DNA from: Chlorophyllum brunneum
Taxonomy: Eukaryota; Basidiomycota; Agaricomycetes; Agaricales; Agaricaceae
Assembly: GCA_963576785.1 (NCBI GenBank)
Contig: OY756151.1
Location: 1,178,001-1,242,000 of the forward strand
Direction of reading: 5' to 3'
Length of the DNA stretch: 64,000 nt
Positions 1-9,986 of this stretch are shown piece by piece. The first letter of the stretch is position 1, and every line of letters begins with the position of its first letter. The notes beneath the pieces are model-generated. The model searched no databases and was not told the DNA's origin. It saw only the letters and a list, made by a program, of their open reading frames with translations. Made by a program: the position numbers and the translations under genes.

Positions 1-822
1 GCTAAGCTCGAGAGACAGCTCAGTCTTCCAGGCTCGAGCGGACATATACAGGATCGATCCTATGTCACCCTTGGCGCAACAGATTATGCCTACGACAATC
101 GCTCAGAGTCCGAAATACCACTGACATCACGAGCCGTGCCCATGGGATCTGCTCATGCATTCCCTCAGTCGAAGCATTTTCAGGATTCCTCTTCAGAATA
201 TTCGTATGATGCATACTTGCATGCACCGCAGCCACAGAGAGCAGGGCGTCAGGTACCTCAAAACTACCCAGAGGAAGGGTCTTTGGGCAGTGCAGAACCA
301 TTGCGTGGTACTTTTGATCAAAGCTCGAACTATCCTCAGGTTCACCCACCACCATCGCGAAACAATATTGCTCTCGCAGCGTATGACCATCCCAACGTAA
401 TACAACCTCCGGTTCCATCAAACCCAACATATAGCGGCGAGATTTTCACCCCTGAACAATCTACGCGGTCATCAAACCATTCCCCCAGAAACTTTTTGCG
501 ACCCATTCGATCGCCATCTCCTCCGGGATATCAGTCCCCTAGAATTGCGGGACCAACATACGGCCCGTCGGAAGCGCTCACGCGCTCTCCGAACCTCGCG
601 ACTCCCCAACAAGGGTATCATATCCCCGAAGAATCATACGACTCCTTTCACACGGCCCACACAGCTTCTCCAGAACCTATGATTGAAGATGGTTTTGGAT
701 CTCCCAACGCACGGCCTATACCATCAAGCCAGCAACACACGAATCAGGCGATGACTGATTCACGGGGACGGGATCCCCGCTTGTCGGACAGAGAGTTAAG
801 TTTTGGCCGTTCATTACAGTAG
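1..822 (+). CDS. 3' part of an unknown disordered protein
   Basis: The frame is open from the first base of the window to a TAG at 820-822, so this is the 3' end of a gene that begins upstream. About 273 residues are visible. They are rich in Ser, Pro, Gln, Tyr and Asn, with repeated SP/RSP motifs (for example RSPSPPGYQSP) and no hydrophobic segment or recognisable fold. It looks like a long disordered tail, possibly cytoplasmic and phosphorylated. I do not recognise a family. Protein-like composition over a long open frame and a clean stop support it as coding; the role is unknown. Confidence 0.6.
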   Translation, partial: AKLERQLSLPGSSGHIQDRSYVTLGATDYAYDNRSESEIPLTSRAVPMGSAHAFPQSKHFQDSSSEYSYDAYLHAPQPQRAGRQVPQNYPEEGSLGSAEPLRGTFDQSSNYPQVHPPPSRNNIALAAYDHPNVIQPPVPSNPTYSGEIFTPEQSTRSSNHSPRNFLRPIRSPSPPGYQSPRIAGPTYGPSEALTRSPNLATPQQGYHIPEESYDSFHTAHTASPEPMIEDGFGSPNARPIPSSQQHTNQAMTDSRGRDPRLSDRELSFGRSLQ

Positions 823-1135
823 CAATTTTTTGGTGTTTACTAGTAGTAGCACGCGCCCAGTGCTCAATGTTTGCAAGCACTGAGGTTCTGGACGTTTATG
901 AATATGTACTTTCGCACCTAATAGAACGTATATGTGATGCCATTATGGATTCATGGTCTCTTCCACTATCACGAAGATGCACTGTTTAGAGGTATTCGGT
1001 TACGGCACACGTTTCTAGACCTGAATATTTCAGGTTGAAGCCACAAGGATTTAGGACACCGTGGGACTTTGTTACGAAGTTCGGATATGACATCCCAGCG
1101 CTACTTGCATCATATACCCAAGCTACTCATCACTC
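823..1135. other. Intergenic, 3' UTR and promoter
   Basis: Short gap between two + strand genes. It presumably holds the 3' UTR of the first gene and the 5' region of the p47-like gene. An upstream 5' exon of the latter cannot be excluded. No other structure seen. Confidence 0.5.
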
Positions 1136-2447
1136 ATGCCACCAAAGTTCGGGCGTATTGGGGACTGGTCAAACGACGATGAACGTGACGAGCAGTCCGA
1201 TGAGAACGGCGAACAGCGAGAAAGCTGGTTCGCGGGTGGGGAGAGAAGGTGAAGAAATAGATCTACACAATTTCTACCAAGCTAAATGCGAGACCACAAC
1301 CAGTGGGATATCTGTTCAGAATCCGAATCGCCAGCGAGATGCTCCTGGAGGAGACCTCGTGAGAGATCTTCTCCGGCGCGCTGCAGAGTGGGTTGTGGAG
1401 CTTTACTCTTTTGCAGCTGTACATCTGATTTTCCGCTGCTATCAACTAGAGGTCGTCCACCGCCTCAAGACGAAGAGCCAAGATCTGAGGGTAGATTCCG
1501 TGTTTTCTCGGGAGGAGGACACACTCTTGGTAGTGACGACGTTCCATCGGCTTATGTCGCAGATCCAAGTGCCCCACACGAAGAAGGCGGGTATCAGGTT
1601 CACACCAGAGTCAGACTTCTCCCATCTGACTTGCTAATAAACTGTAGAGGTCGCTATTCGGATGATCACGTTCTGGCAAGATGGATTCCAGATAGAAGAC
1701 GGTGAACTTATGCGCTATGATGATCCCGATGATGCCAAGGTTCTGGCAGATCTGAATGCTGGGTATTTATTCACAATTTTTATCTCACGTTTAACAACTA
1801 ATAACATTCTACCGATTCTAGTACAGCACCCCTTTCGCTTCTCAATGTCAGACCGGGGCAGCCTGTAGAACTTCGAATCAACCCTAGGCAACAAGAACCC
1901 TATCGCCCTCCTCCCGGTGTCCGGACGTTCCGCGGATCTGGTCAGAGACTTGGCGCTCCAGTTCCCGAAATCGTTGAGGGCAGCAGCAGTAGCCCGATGC
2001 CTGGTTCGTTCCCCGCTGCTACCACATCATCGTCCTCGCCTCCATCATCATCGCGTGGGGCTGAGAGGGAGAGTGTGACCACTCTATTTGAAGTGGACCA
2101 GACGAGGCCTACGACGAGTATCCAGGTGAGACTCGCGGATGGGACTCGGTAAGTCCTTGGCTTGGATTTAAATAGCGCTCAAACGCCGATCAGTCTTTTA
2201 AAAGAATCGTTTGTCGGATGAATCTAACGCATACAGTTGGTGACATCAGGAGCTTCATCAATGCGTATGTTGTCTCGACTAGTACGGCTGAGCAGCACTC
2301 ACTTATGTGCCTAGGTCTCGTCCCGAAAACCTTACCCGACCTTATACAATCGGTACCACATTCCCCAACCGTATTCTGGATAACGATTCGGCAACAATAG
2401 AAGGCGCAGGTCTTGTTAACAGTGTTGTGGTTCAAAGGTGGATCTAA
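1136..2447 (+). CDS. SHP1: p47/Shp1-type UBX-domain cofactor of Cdc48
   Basis: Adaptor that links the AAA ATPase Cdc48/p97 to ubiquitylated or membrane-fusion substrates. Seven exons fit by hand: 1136-1248, 1304-1387, 1450-1597, 1650-1762, 1822-2148, 2205-2264 and 2315-2447, giving 978 nt and 325 aa in one frame. The family hallmark [15 protein letters not shown] is restored exactly by removing intron 1. The SEP domain follows ([13 protein letters not shown], then [14 protein letters not shown] and [13 protein letters not shown]). A Ser/Pro linker leads to a C-terminal UBX domain ([19 protein letters not shown], then [12 protein letters not shown] near the end). Family members usually carry an N-terminal UBA domain. 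None is visible from this ATG, so either an upstream exon is missed or this copy is UBA-less. Confidence 0.9.
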
Positions 2448-2642
2448 AGAAGCGAAGAGCGAACACCACGACGTGGTCATGTGTGTAACAGTACATTCTA
2501 GAATGCTAACAGCCTGCGGAGCGTTAACAGCAGCTGTAACGCAGCGCTAATTATGCTGTGGAGGCGTTCACCTTGGTGTTCCATCTAACGACAGTGGCGG
2601 AGGAGAGTGTAATGGTATTAAGGATAATCAAAAGTTCGAAGC

Positions 2643-3852
2643 TCAGCTATTCATATCAGAGACGCACTCCCAGTTCCCCTTGAGATTTTCTTTCCAAAGC
2701 GTGACCTTTCCATCACCACAGCTAACAGCAAGAATGTTACCCGCCAAGCTCCAGGAGACGCGCCAGACAACATCGGGGAATTTGCCTGCTGGTGGGGTAG
2801 CACCACCAGCAGAAGCGAGGGTGGACGAAGGATCAAGTGCTGTCTTGACCCAGGGAGAGGTTGGGGAATCCTTGGTCCAAATGAGGACCGTTTTATCTTG
2901 AGAAGCGGTAGCGATGTAGGAGCGAGGAAGACCAATATTTGGGGCCCACGCCACATCTCTAACCCAATCAGCATGCCCCTCGAGTGTCTCTTCCTCGACC
3001 CAAGACTGTGATTCTTCGCGATATCCCCAAATCTTGACGAGGTTATCACAACCAGCACTAGCGAAACGCTTGATGGAAGGTGTTGGGGCGGGTTGTCCAG
3101 TCGCGGCCGCGGACTGCTGCGGTGTGATAAGGGAACCTGGGAGCACAGCTGGAGCCCAAGAAACGGCATTGCATCCTATAGCATGCCCGTTGAAGATATC
3201 GGCGTCCCACTGGCCGTCATCTACGTCGGGTAGAACAGAGGTTAGATGCAAGGAGAGGAGAATAAAGCGACAAGCGGCGTACTTTTAAACGTGAGAACCG
3301 AGAGCTTGCCGTCAGAGGATGCACAGGCTAGAATCGCACCGAGTTCATGTGGAGCCCAGGAAATGGAATTGACTGGACCAACGTTTCAGCCGGAACCCAG
3401 CGTCAGAAGGGTGAAAAAGATGCACCTGAGGCTGTATGAAGACTATGCTCTCCTATTTTGATCCAACCGCCTTGGGGTTGTTCCTTCCAAATTAGCGCTT
3501 TACCATCGTATGAGCATGAAGCTAGGATATGGCCATATTTTGGGTGAGCCCAGCCCACTTGCCAGACGGGACCTGTGTGACTGCGAAAGGCTTAGGGAGG
3601 GTGATAGAGGAGGTTACGAAGGCCTACCCCTTGAGAGTGTGGCCACCAGAAGAACGCTGGGGCTCGCCATCGACGACGTCGAAAACCTTGACGGTTCGAT
3701 CAGAGGAGCAGGTTGCAAGGCGTTTTCCATAGTAGTCTAATTGAGCGTCGTGCTGGAATAGATGAGAATAAAAGAAAGAAATGACGCGTTTGACATACGA
3801 TCATGTCCTCATGAGACGTCTCGACAGGTACACAGTCGGATGTCGTCGCCAT
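2643..3852 (-). CDS. SEC13: WD40 coat protein Sec13
   Basis: Beta-propeller subunit shared by the COPII coat (Sec13-Sec31) and the nuclear-pore Y complex. The start is [18 protein letters not shown] at 3852, followed by an intron. Later blades read [19 protein letters not shown], a [15 protein letters not shown] blade, and a long last exon below about 3250. The last exon has [56 protein letters not shown] and [20 protein letters not shown], ending SDMNS. These match Sec13 in order. At least three introns are present. The gene starts 123 bp from the divergent kinase gene. Identification is firm; inner exon borders were not all fixed. Confidence 0.92.
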
Positions 3853-3975
3853 CTTGCTCGCTGCAGGTGTTGACTTGAACAGCACAAACCTTCCACGTTG
3901 AATTCATTCCGTGGGAAAGTATATATACAGTCAAGACCCGGGCGTCTGCGAGACGACCTTCAACCAGCTTCTGCC
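3853..3975. promoter_or_regulatory. Bidirectional promoter SEC13 / kinase
   Basis: Only 123 bp separate the two divergent start codons. A TATATATA run lies at about 3920-3927, some 50 bp upstream of the kinase ATG, and may be its TATA element or double as a core element for both genes. Confidence 0.5.
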
Positions 3976-5251
3976 ATGAACCCGGGGCACTCTCCAACTG
4001 GTGAAATACACCCCCCTGGTGGCCCAGCTGGTACTTCGACGCCACCACCGCCTGCAGACCCGGACCCCGTGCAAAAGGTGGATGACGCATACTTTGCCTA
4101 TGGGGACCACGCGGATGTCTACAGGGGGCACTACCATGGAAAGCTGGTAGTCTCCTCCTTATTTCCCCCCTTCGATGCACTTACCTCACCTCCTAGGTTG
4201 CTATTAAACAGCTACGAGGTGTCAATACCAACAAGGATGAGATTCGCGAGCACATTCTCCTAGTAACTTGTAACAGCAGGTCCACAAAACTCTTTTGCTC
4301 ACTCTATGCACCTAGGACTTGCGGGCACGGTATCCTACATGGAAAGATCTCGACCACCCTAACGTGTGCAGGGTCTATAAGATTTCTGAAGAATTTGGTT
4401 TTCTACCCGCTCTGGTCTTGGACTATTATCCTGAAGGTAGCGTCTCCAGGTACATCCAGAGATCCAATCCCCAGGTCGACCAGCGGATCAGATGGGTACT
4501 TACCGTCCCATCCTGCACGAAGCCCTCCTAACAACGTCCCCGTCAGCTTGCTGAAACCGCTTCTGGTCTCGCATATCTGCACTCGTCTGGCGTATATCAC
4601 GGAGACTTACGAGGGGTTCGTGGTTTCATTCAAGTACCACTTTTCCAACGAATTTACCTGTTACGCAAAGGCAAATATTTTTCTGGATCGTGGTAAACAT
4701 GCGGTCCTTGCGGACTACGGCATTGCTCACTTTTTTGCCAACTCGGACTTTACATCTGCTAAATCAACAGCAACCGTGCGCTGGACCGCCCCTGAGGTGA
4801 TTTCACTTCCTCCCGACCCAAATATCAAACCAGACAAGGTGGACGTGTTTGCCCTCGGTATGACGATGCTAGAGGTATGCAGTTGGCGCTTTTATCCAAT
4901 TTACATCCCTTAGGATCCTCCATCCTCATGCATCCAGATCCTTTCCGGACAGCTGCCTTACTCTGATAAATCGGATACCGGGGCGATATTCGCTATCGTC
5001 AAGAACGAGATGCCAAAGCTTCACAAAAGCATAACTGACAATGCGGAACTGAGGTCCATTTTTGATGCTTGTACTGACCGTACACCCGACAAGAGAACGC
5101 CTGCACGAGAGGTAGCCGAAAGCCTGAAAGCTGTATGTTGCCGAACGTGTTCACCAGGGATCTCGACTTACACTCTCGCCAGCTCCTTCCACCCCCAAGT
5201 CTGCTCCACAGGTCCGCGTCATCAGTCTTGTCACTTTCTCCACTCGGCTGA
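3976..5251 (+). CDS. Tyrosine-kinase-like (TKL) protein kinase
   Basis: A short Pro-rich N-terminus (TSTPPPPADPDP) is followed by a kinase domain spread over several small exons. Visible motifs: VAIKQL with the ATP-binding Lys after the first intron; a hinge-like LPALVLDYYPEGS; LAETASGLAYLHSSG; the catalytic loop HGDLRGANIFLD, restored when the intron at about 4615-4671 is removed; DYG in place of DFG; RWTAPEVI (APE); and DVFALGMTMLE. HGDLRGAN and RWTAPE are typical of the expanded fungal TKL kinases. Lys, both Asp and APE are present, so activity is expected. Substrate is unknown. The last exon is uncertain: splicing at about 5132-5181 gives a stop at 5249-5251, but longer forms are possible. 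Confidence 0.75.
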
Positions 5252-6410
5252 ACCTCTCTCCAGGTTGATAGAGTATCTCAGTGCTCGGTTTGGATAGTTA
5301 TGATGCGTATGGTTCCACCCGGTGTTGGTAACGCTTCGAAAGTCGTGCCACTAATTCCGTGAGTATAAGCATATGGTTGTTCATTAGTAGGCACTTGAGG
5401 TTTGAGCCGCCACGCGACCTCCACGCTGGATACCCTCTCCTTATCGCACCTCATCCGTATATAAACTCGTTCCCGTTCTGCTCAGGCTGAAGTTACTCTT
5501 AAGGATTTACGCTTGTATCTCATATTTCCGCCATGTCTTGCCTAGATTCTGTATGCCCTAGTATGCTCTTTCAATTGGTCTCTGTATACTCCTTTGCTTG
5601 TTCTCCTATGCTTTCCCACTCACTTCTTGTACTCTTTCTTGATATGGTTAATGACATAGTACACCCTCGTAGTTTGCTCGGTTTGATTTGTTTTGCTTGT
5701 CAAAGTTCATATGCTTCCATGGAGATACAAAGATATAATTAATTTAGATTCATATTAATGAAATCACCGTGGTGACTGGTAAATGCAAGTAAAACTAAAA
5801 TGAAGAGCAGGTCAGGAAGATCAGAATCTGTACTCTGGGCAGGAAAGTACATTAACTTGTAGAAGAGGATCAGACAAAAATGGAATGGAATGCATGACTT
5901 TAGAGTTCAATCTCAGCTCTCAAACTTCCACATTTCCTACTTTTAAAGAATAGTATGTGCTGCAGTGTTACAAATGCCACTTCTGTATTACTCCATTACC
6001 ATTAGGAAAATTTGCAATTACTTTCAGACACTTGACATGGTCATTCCTATCTATTCACTGGTCATATCCCTTCACTCTCCTGTTAAGATCCCTCCTTCTA
6101 TTCTGTTGTTCCAGATGGATGAAAGCTTACACATGGTTGCTTATAACCAATTAATGTATGATGTTCCTAAGCACCTTTGATCTTACCTAAAGCATACCTA
6201 TATCCTATATATTATTCTAAAGAATCTTCTCTTCCACTTACCTTCTACTTATGTTCTAGTCTGTTTACAATTCCTCAGTATAAGAGCCCAGCTATCTTGT
6301 AATATATTCTGCAATCAGAATATCAATTTTGTCAACTCTTTATCTATTCTAAATGTCTATTATATCTGAATCCAGAAAATCACTCCTGTACTATTTTGGG
6401 AGACTTTACT

Positions 6411-7000
6411 GTTTTCCAGCACAGTAACATGCAGTGACAGATGGATAATCTGACTTACTGATAAGTTGTTAGTAGATGGTGAAGTTACTAAGTAGAGTTG
6501 CTATTAGTTAAGTAGAGTAAGATAGAAATCAAGTAGATTGTCTAAAGAAACATAAGAGAATATATATGCTGTTGTCATTTGCACTTACTACAGTTGTATT
6601 CCATGTGACTAGCTCTTTAGTATTATTCATATAATATTCATCATCAAGACCGTGCCCTCTAACTTACATTATGCACTATTTACTTATGTATTTCATGAGC
6701 TGACTGATTACTGTTACTCCAATTATGCTACTGGACACTGCTGATTATATTGTAGTGTTTCAAGGGACTATGAAGTCATTACTGACTCATTATGCATAGT
6801 TATTACTTGTAGGTCTTAGGGTTTGCTACCCAGACACTTAGTATGTAAAGCAGCATGTGTTTCTTAAGACAATCTACTCAATTTCTACCCTTGCTCTACT
6901 TGACTTAACAGCAACTCTATTAGTTCTTTACCATTCTAACTAACTACTATCAGTAAGTCAGATTATCCATCTGTCACTACATGTTACTGTGCTGGAAAAC
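6411..7000. repeat. Inverted repeat A/A' (143-bp arms)
   Basis: Arm A is 6411-6553, beginning gttttccagcacagtaacat. Arm A' is 6858-7000 and ends gtgctggaaaac. The reverse complement of A' matches A over its whole length with scattered substitutions and small gaps. The arms flank segment B (6552-6858). Alone, A-B-A' would look like a foldback or MITE-type element of about 590 bp. Confidence 0.85.
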
Positions 7001-7303
7001 ACATGCTGCTTTATATGCTAAATGTCTGGGTAGCAAACCCTAAGACCTACAAGTAATAACTATGCATAATAAGTCAGTAATGACTATGGAGTCCCTTAAA
7101 ATACTGCAATATCATCAGTGGTGTCCAGTAGCATAATTGGAGTGACAATGATCAGTCAGCTCATGAAATACATGAGTAAGAGGTGCATAATGTGAGTCAG
7201 AGGGCACAGCCTCAATAACAAATATTAGATGAATAATAACTGAAGAGCTAGTCACATGGAATGCAGCTTAGAAAGTGCAAATGACAACATTTACATCTTC
7301 TTA
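6552..7303. repeat. Inverted repeat B/B' (about 300-bp arms)
   Basis: Arm B is about 6552-6858 and arm B' about 7001-7303. The reverse complement of B' follows B from ttgtcatttgcact near its left end to tagggtttgctacccagaca and cagcatgt at its right end. The arms flank A'. The order is therefore A-B-A'-B', two overlapping inverted repeats that cannot both pair at once. Confidence 0.85.
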
Positions 7304-7462
7304 TTCAATATTTCTCGATCAGAATATTGACTTTTATATATATCTCAGTGTTAACAGTAGCACACTTGATGACTGAGGTGGTAAGACTCTAAGTCTTGGT
7401 ATAGAAGATGCCAGCAAACCAGTGTCCAGAAGAAACATAGGAGAAGATCAAGGTCACAATAG

Positions 7463-7787
7463 TGTAATATCCCAAAATTGATGCTCCAGAAATGAAGGAA
7501 GGTTCTGTTGAGATGTTGGATATGAAATACAGAATGTGTCAGTACAGGAGGGCTTGTGTGTGTAACACCAATCCCATACTAACACCAACAACTCCTAAAT
7601 TCCTGTATTATGAGTTCAACTCTTTGGGAAATACTTCCCATATCCTATCTCCTCCCTCTTATTTCCCACCTTTGGGAAGCTTCTAGGTAGCTGTAAATTA
7701 GGCTCTATGATACCAGAGGGGCACAGCACATATACTGAGACTGAGGCCTAATCTCCACCTTCCTCCCTCTTCATCTAGTATGTAACA
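7463..7787. mobile_element. Possible solo LTR remnant
   Basis: The segment starts tgtaatatccc and ends tatgtaaca, a TG...CA pair of the kind that bounds fungal Ty3/Gypsy LTRs, with pyrimidine-rich internal tracts. The flanking five bases (aatag and ctaat) do not form a target-site duplication and no second copy is in the window, so this is weakly supported. Confidence 0.25.
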
Positions 7788-8076
7788 CTAATTCTGATCA
7801 TATTTTAAGGTATTGAATGCTTAGGACTGTTGAACCAGGCAGGATCAAATCTGTACAACAGTGAATGATTGTTGATAGTACCTACAAGGAACTAATTGAT
7901 TGAAAACAAGACATACTGTATAAGCTCATCTAAACATTACCTCACAAGCACTTGAAGTACCTGCTGAGTTCGCATTGATGGGCCTACTATCTCGGTTGTC
8001 AGGGTTGCCTTGTGAACGTGTGAATGTTTGTGTTTGACATTCTTCTGGCCACACCTTGATCACTCCGCAGGGCAGT

Positions 8077-9737
8077 ATGTCGCCCAATGCTTCTGACCTT
8101 CCTCCAGAGATCTGGTACCACATTGGTAAACTTGTGCTGCCTGCAGATAGACCCAACCTTGCCCTCGTGAATCGCGGCTTCTATAATATCATCACATCTG
8201 ACCTGTATAACCATGTCGAGGTGATTAGTCGCAATGCAACGATGTTTGTGTATGCCTTCCGAGCTCTTAAGTTGGTTTCAAACTTTTCTTCTCCTGAACC
8301 TATCTCATGCGGCAACAGCCAAGAACAGGACCTTGCGAAACGATTAAGAAAATTAACGATTTGGGTACATGCCCTCAATGAAGTCATCCATGTTGAAGAT
8401 TCTCCTTCCCTTCCTGATTCTATACCTCAGAAGCAGGAAACAGAGAGCCGATCATCGTGGGTTAGCAGCAACTCACTCAAATACCTCTTTGTACGCAAAA
8501 ATCTCCAATTCACCCAGGAATTCCCTCGTGCAGTGCCTCAAACTGTGAATAAGCACCAGCTTTTCATTGATACACTAGCCAGACTCGAGAACTTGAAAGA
8601 TCTCGTCCTGGTATGGCAACTAGACGATGGCTACAATAAAACATCACCCACTACCTGTAGCCAGCTGGTGTCTGACATCTGGGCAGGAGCGGGAAACAAC
8701 CTCCACTCTCTCACTCTGGACATGGCGATGTTCAATCTGTGCGAGGCGCTACGCTCTCCACCAGCGCTCAGAACTCTCCAAGAACTGCATATTCGTATTA
8801 CCCTCGAGAAGCACGGTGCTTTTCGAGGGAATGCCGCTCGGATCCTCACCAACACCCTCATTCCATTCATCAATAAATTCGCGCCTCATTTGACCGCCCT
8901 ATCTTTTACGTCCTTGTGTAACCTGAATCTTGACCCATTGTTTCAAGATATCGAGGCCACACCCCTCCTTCGGCGACTCGCCCTCTGCCTTTCATTCCAA
9001 GTCAGTAATATGTGGAACCCGAGCGCCTTGCAGGCATTTTTGCGGAACCACAGCACCGTACAGCATCTGAGCTTGAGATATGCGGAATGCTGTAGCGGAA
9101 TGTTCCAGAATAACTGGGCTATTCATGATCGAGTTCTTGTTGGGGGAGCATTCACTGGAACCAACGCTTTCACTTTCCCCCAATTAGAGAGCGCCATACT
9201 CGGGCTTCAATTCAGATTATCGGACAACCTTCTTGGAACCTACGTTTCCCGATTCAGCGGCTCTGTGAGCTGTCTGACACTCCTTGACCGTAGTTTGACT
9301 TTCGCGCAAATCAAGGAGGTGTTGATTCCATTCCAGAAAACCCTGAAATCTTTGACCATGTTCGTCGCAGTTCTCACTCCGGGACTTGTTTGCTTTATTG
9401 CTTCCCTGATACCTGCCCTTCATGAGTTGACTCTTCATGTCCAAATTTTTTCGGCCTCGCACATTTCGGTCGAAGTCAGAGGCGTGAGTGTGGCAGTACG
9501 TTCGGGAAGCTTGCTTCTGTTGCTTAGCTTGTCTGACGTGTTCGGCAGAACAAATCGAGGTTCCTCGAGGAATTTCGTACTGGATTATCATTGAAAGACC
9601 GCACCGCCTTGAGAGAATGGCAACTCAAGCACATCCAAGTACGTGAATTTGCGTACGGGAAGGGTGATGTCCTCGTGCGAGACGTAATGAAAGCAATGAC
9701 GGATGCTGTCCCAAGCATTCGTTCTTGGGACATTTAA
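8077..9737 (+). CDS. F-box-like protein with leucine-rich tail
   Basis: Two exons, 8077-9483 and 9549-9737, give 531 aa. The N-terminus SDLPPEIWYHIGKLVLPADRPNLALVNRGF is the short F-box seen in expanded mushroom families. It would bind Skp1 and bring a substrate to an SCF ubiquitin ligase. The rest has irregular leucine-rich repeats (LENLKDLVLVW, LRTLQELHIRI, LTALSFTSLCNL, LESAILGLQF). Without removing the 65-nt intron the frame would end early; with it the protein ends in the family-like WQLKHIQVREF...SWDI. The first ATG is at 8077, only about 100 bp beyond the edge of the CpG-depleted block, so its promoter lies in or next to repeat DNA. Such genes are numerous and fast-evolving; the target is unknown. 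Confidence 0.8.
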
Positions 9738-9986
9738 TATGCCTGTTTACTCCGTGGAGCAAACTGCATTGATCACAAGCTCAACGTTGTCATCTTAACA
9801 TGACTGCACTCCTGGTATCATTATTTCATATTGTGCTATTGTGTATTAGATACCGATATGTGATACTCCATCCACTACTATGATTGCATAACGAGCACAA
9901 CTGCAGAGGTGCCTATAACATGGATGATGGTAATATATAATCCCATCAAAAAAGCATATCCTATATAAATATGTGGTATTATTGTG

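Larger units (their letters stand above)
5252..8076. other. AT-rich, CpG-depleted transposon remnant block
   Basis: There is no convincing gene in 2.8 kb. From about 5770 to 7970 the DNA is AT-rich and I count only two CpG dinucleotides inside (about 6651 and 7316), while neighbouring genes are CpG-rich. TpG and CpA are plentiful. This is the expected footprint of cytosine methylation and deamination on silenced repeats. It contains the inverted repeats at 6411-7303 and an LTR-like stretch at 7463-7787. Open frames here are short and have no protein-like pattern. Confidence 0.75.

Noticed and set aside
8056..8076. Extension of the F-box protein upstream of 8077
   Set aside because: The extended frame begins with TTG, not ATG; the first true ATG is at 8077.
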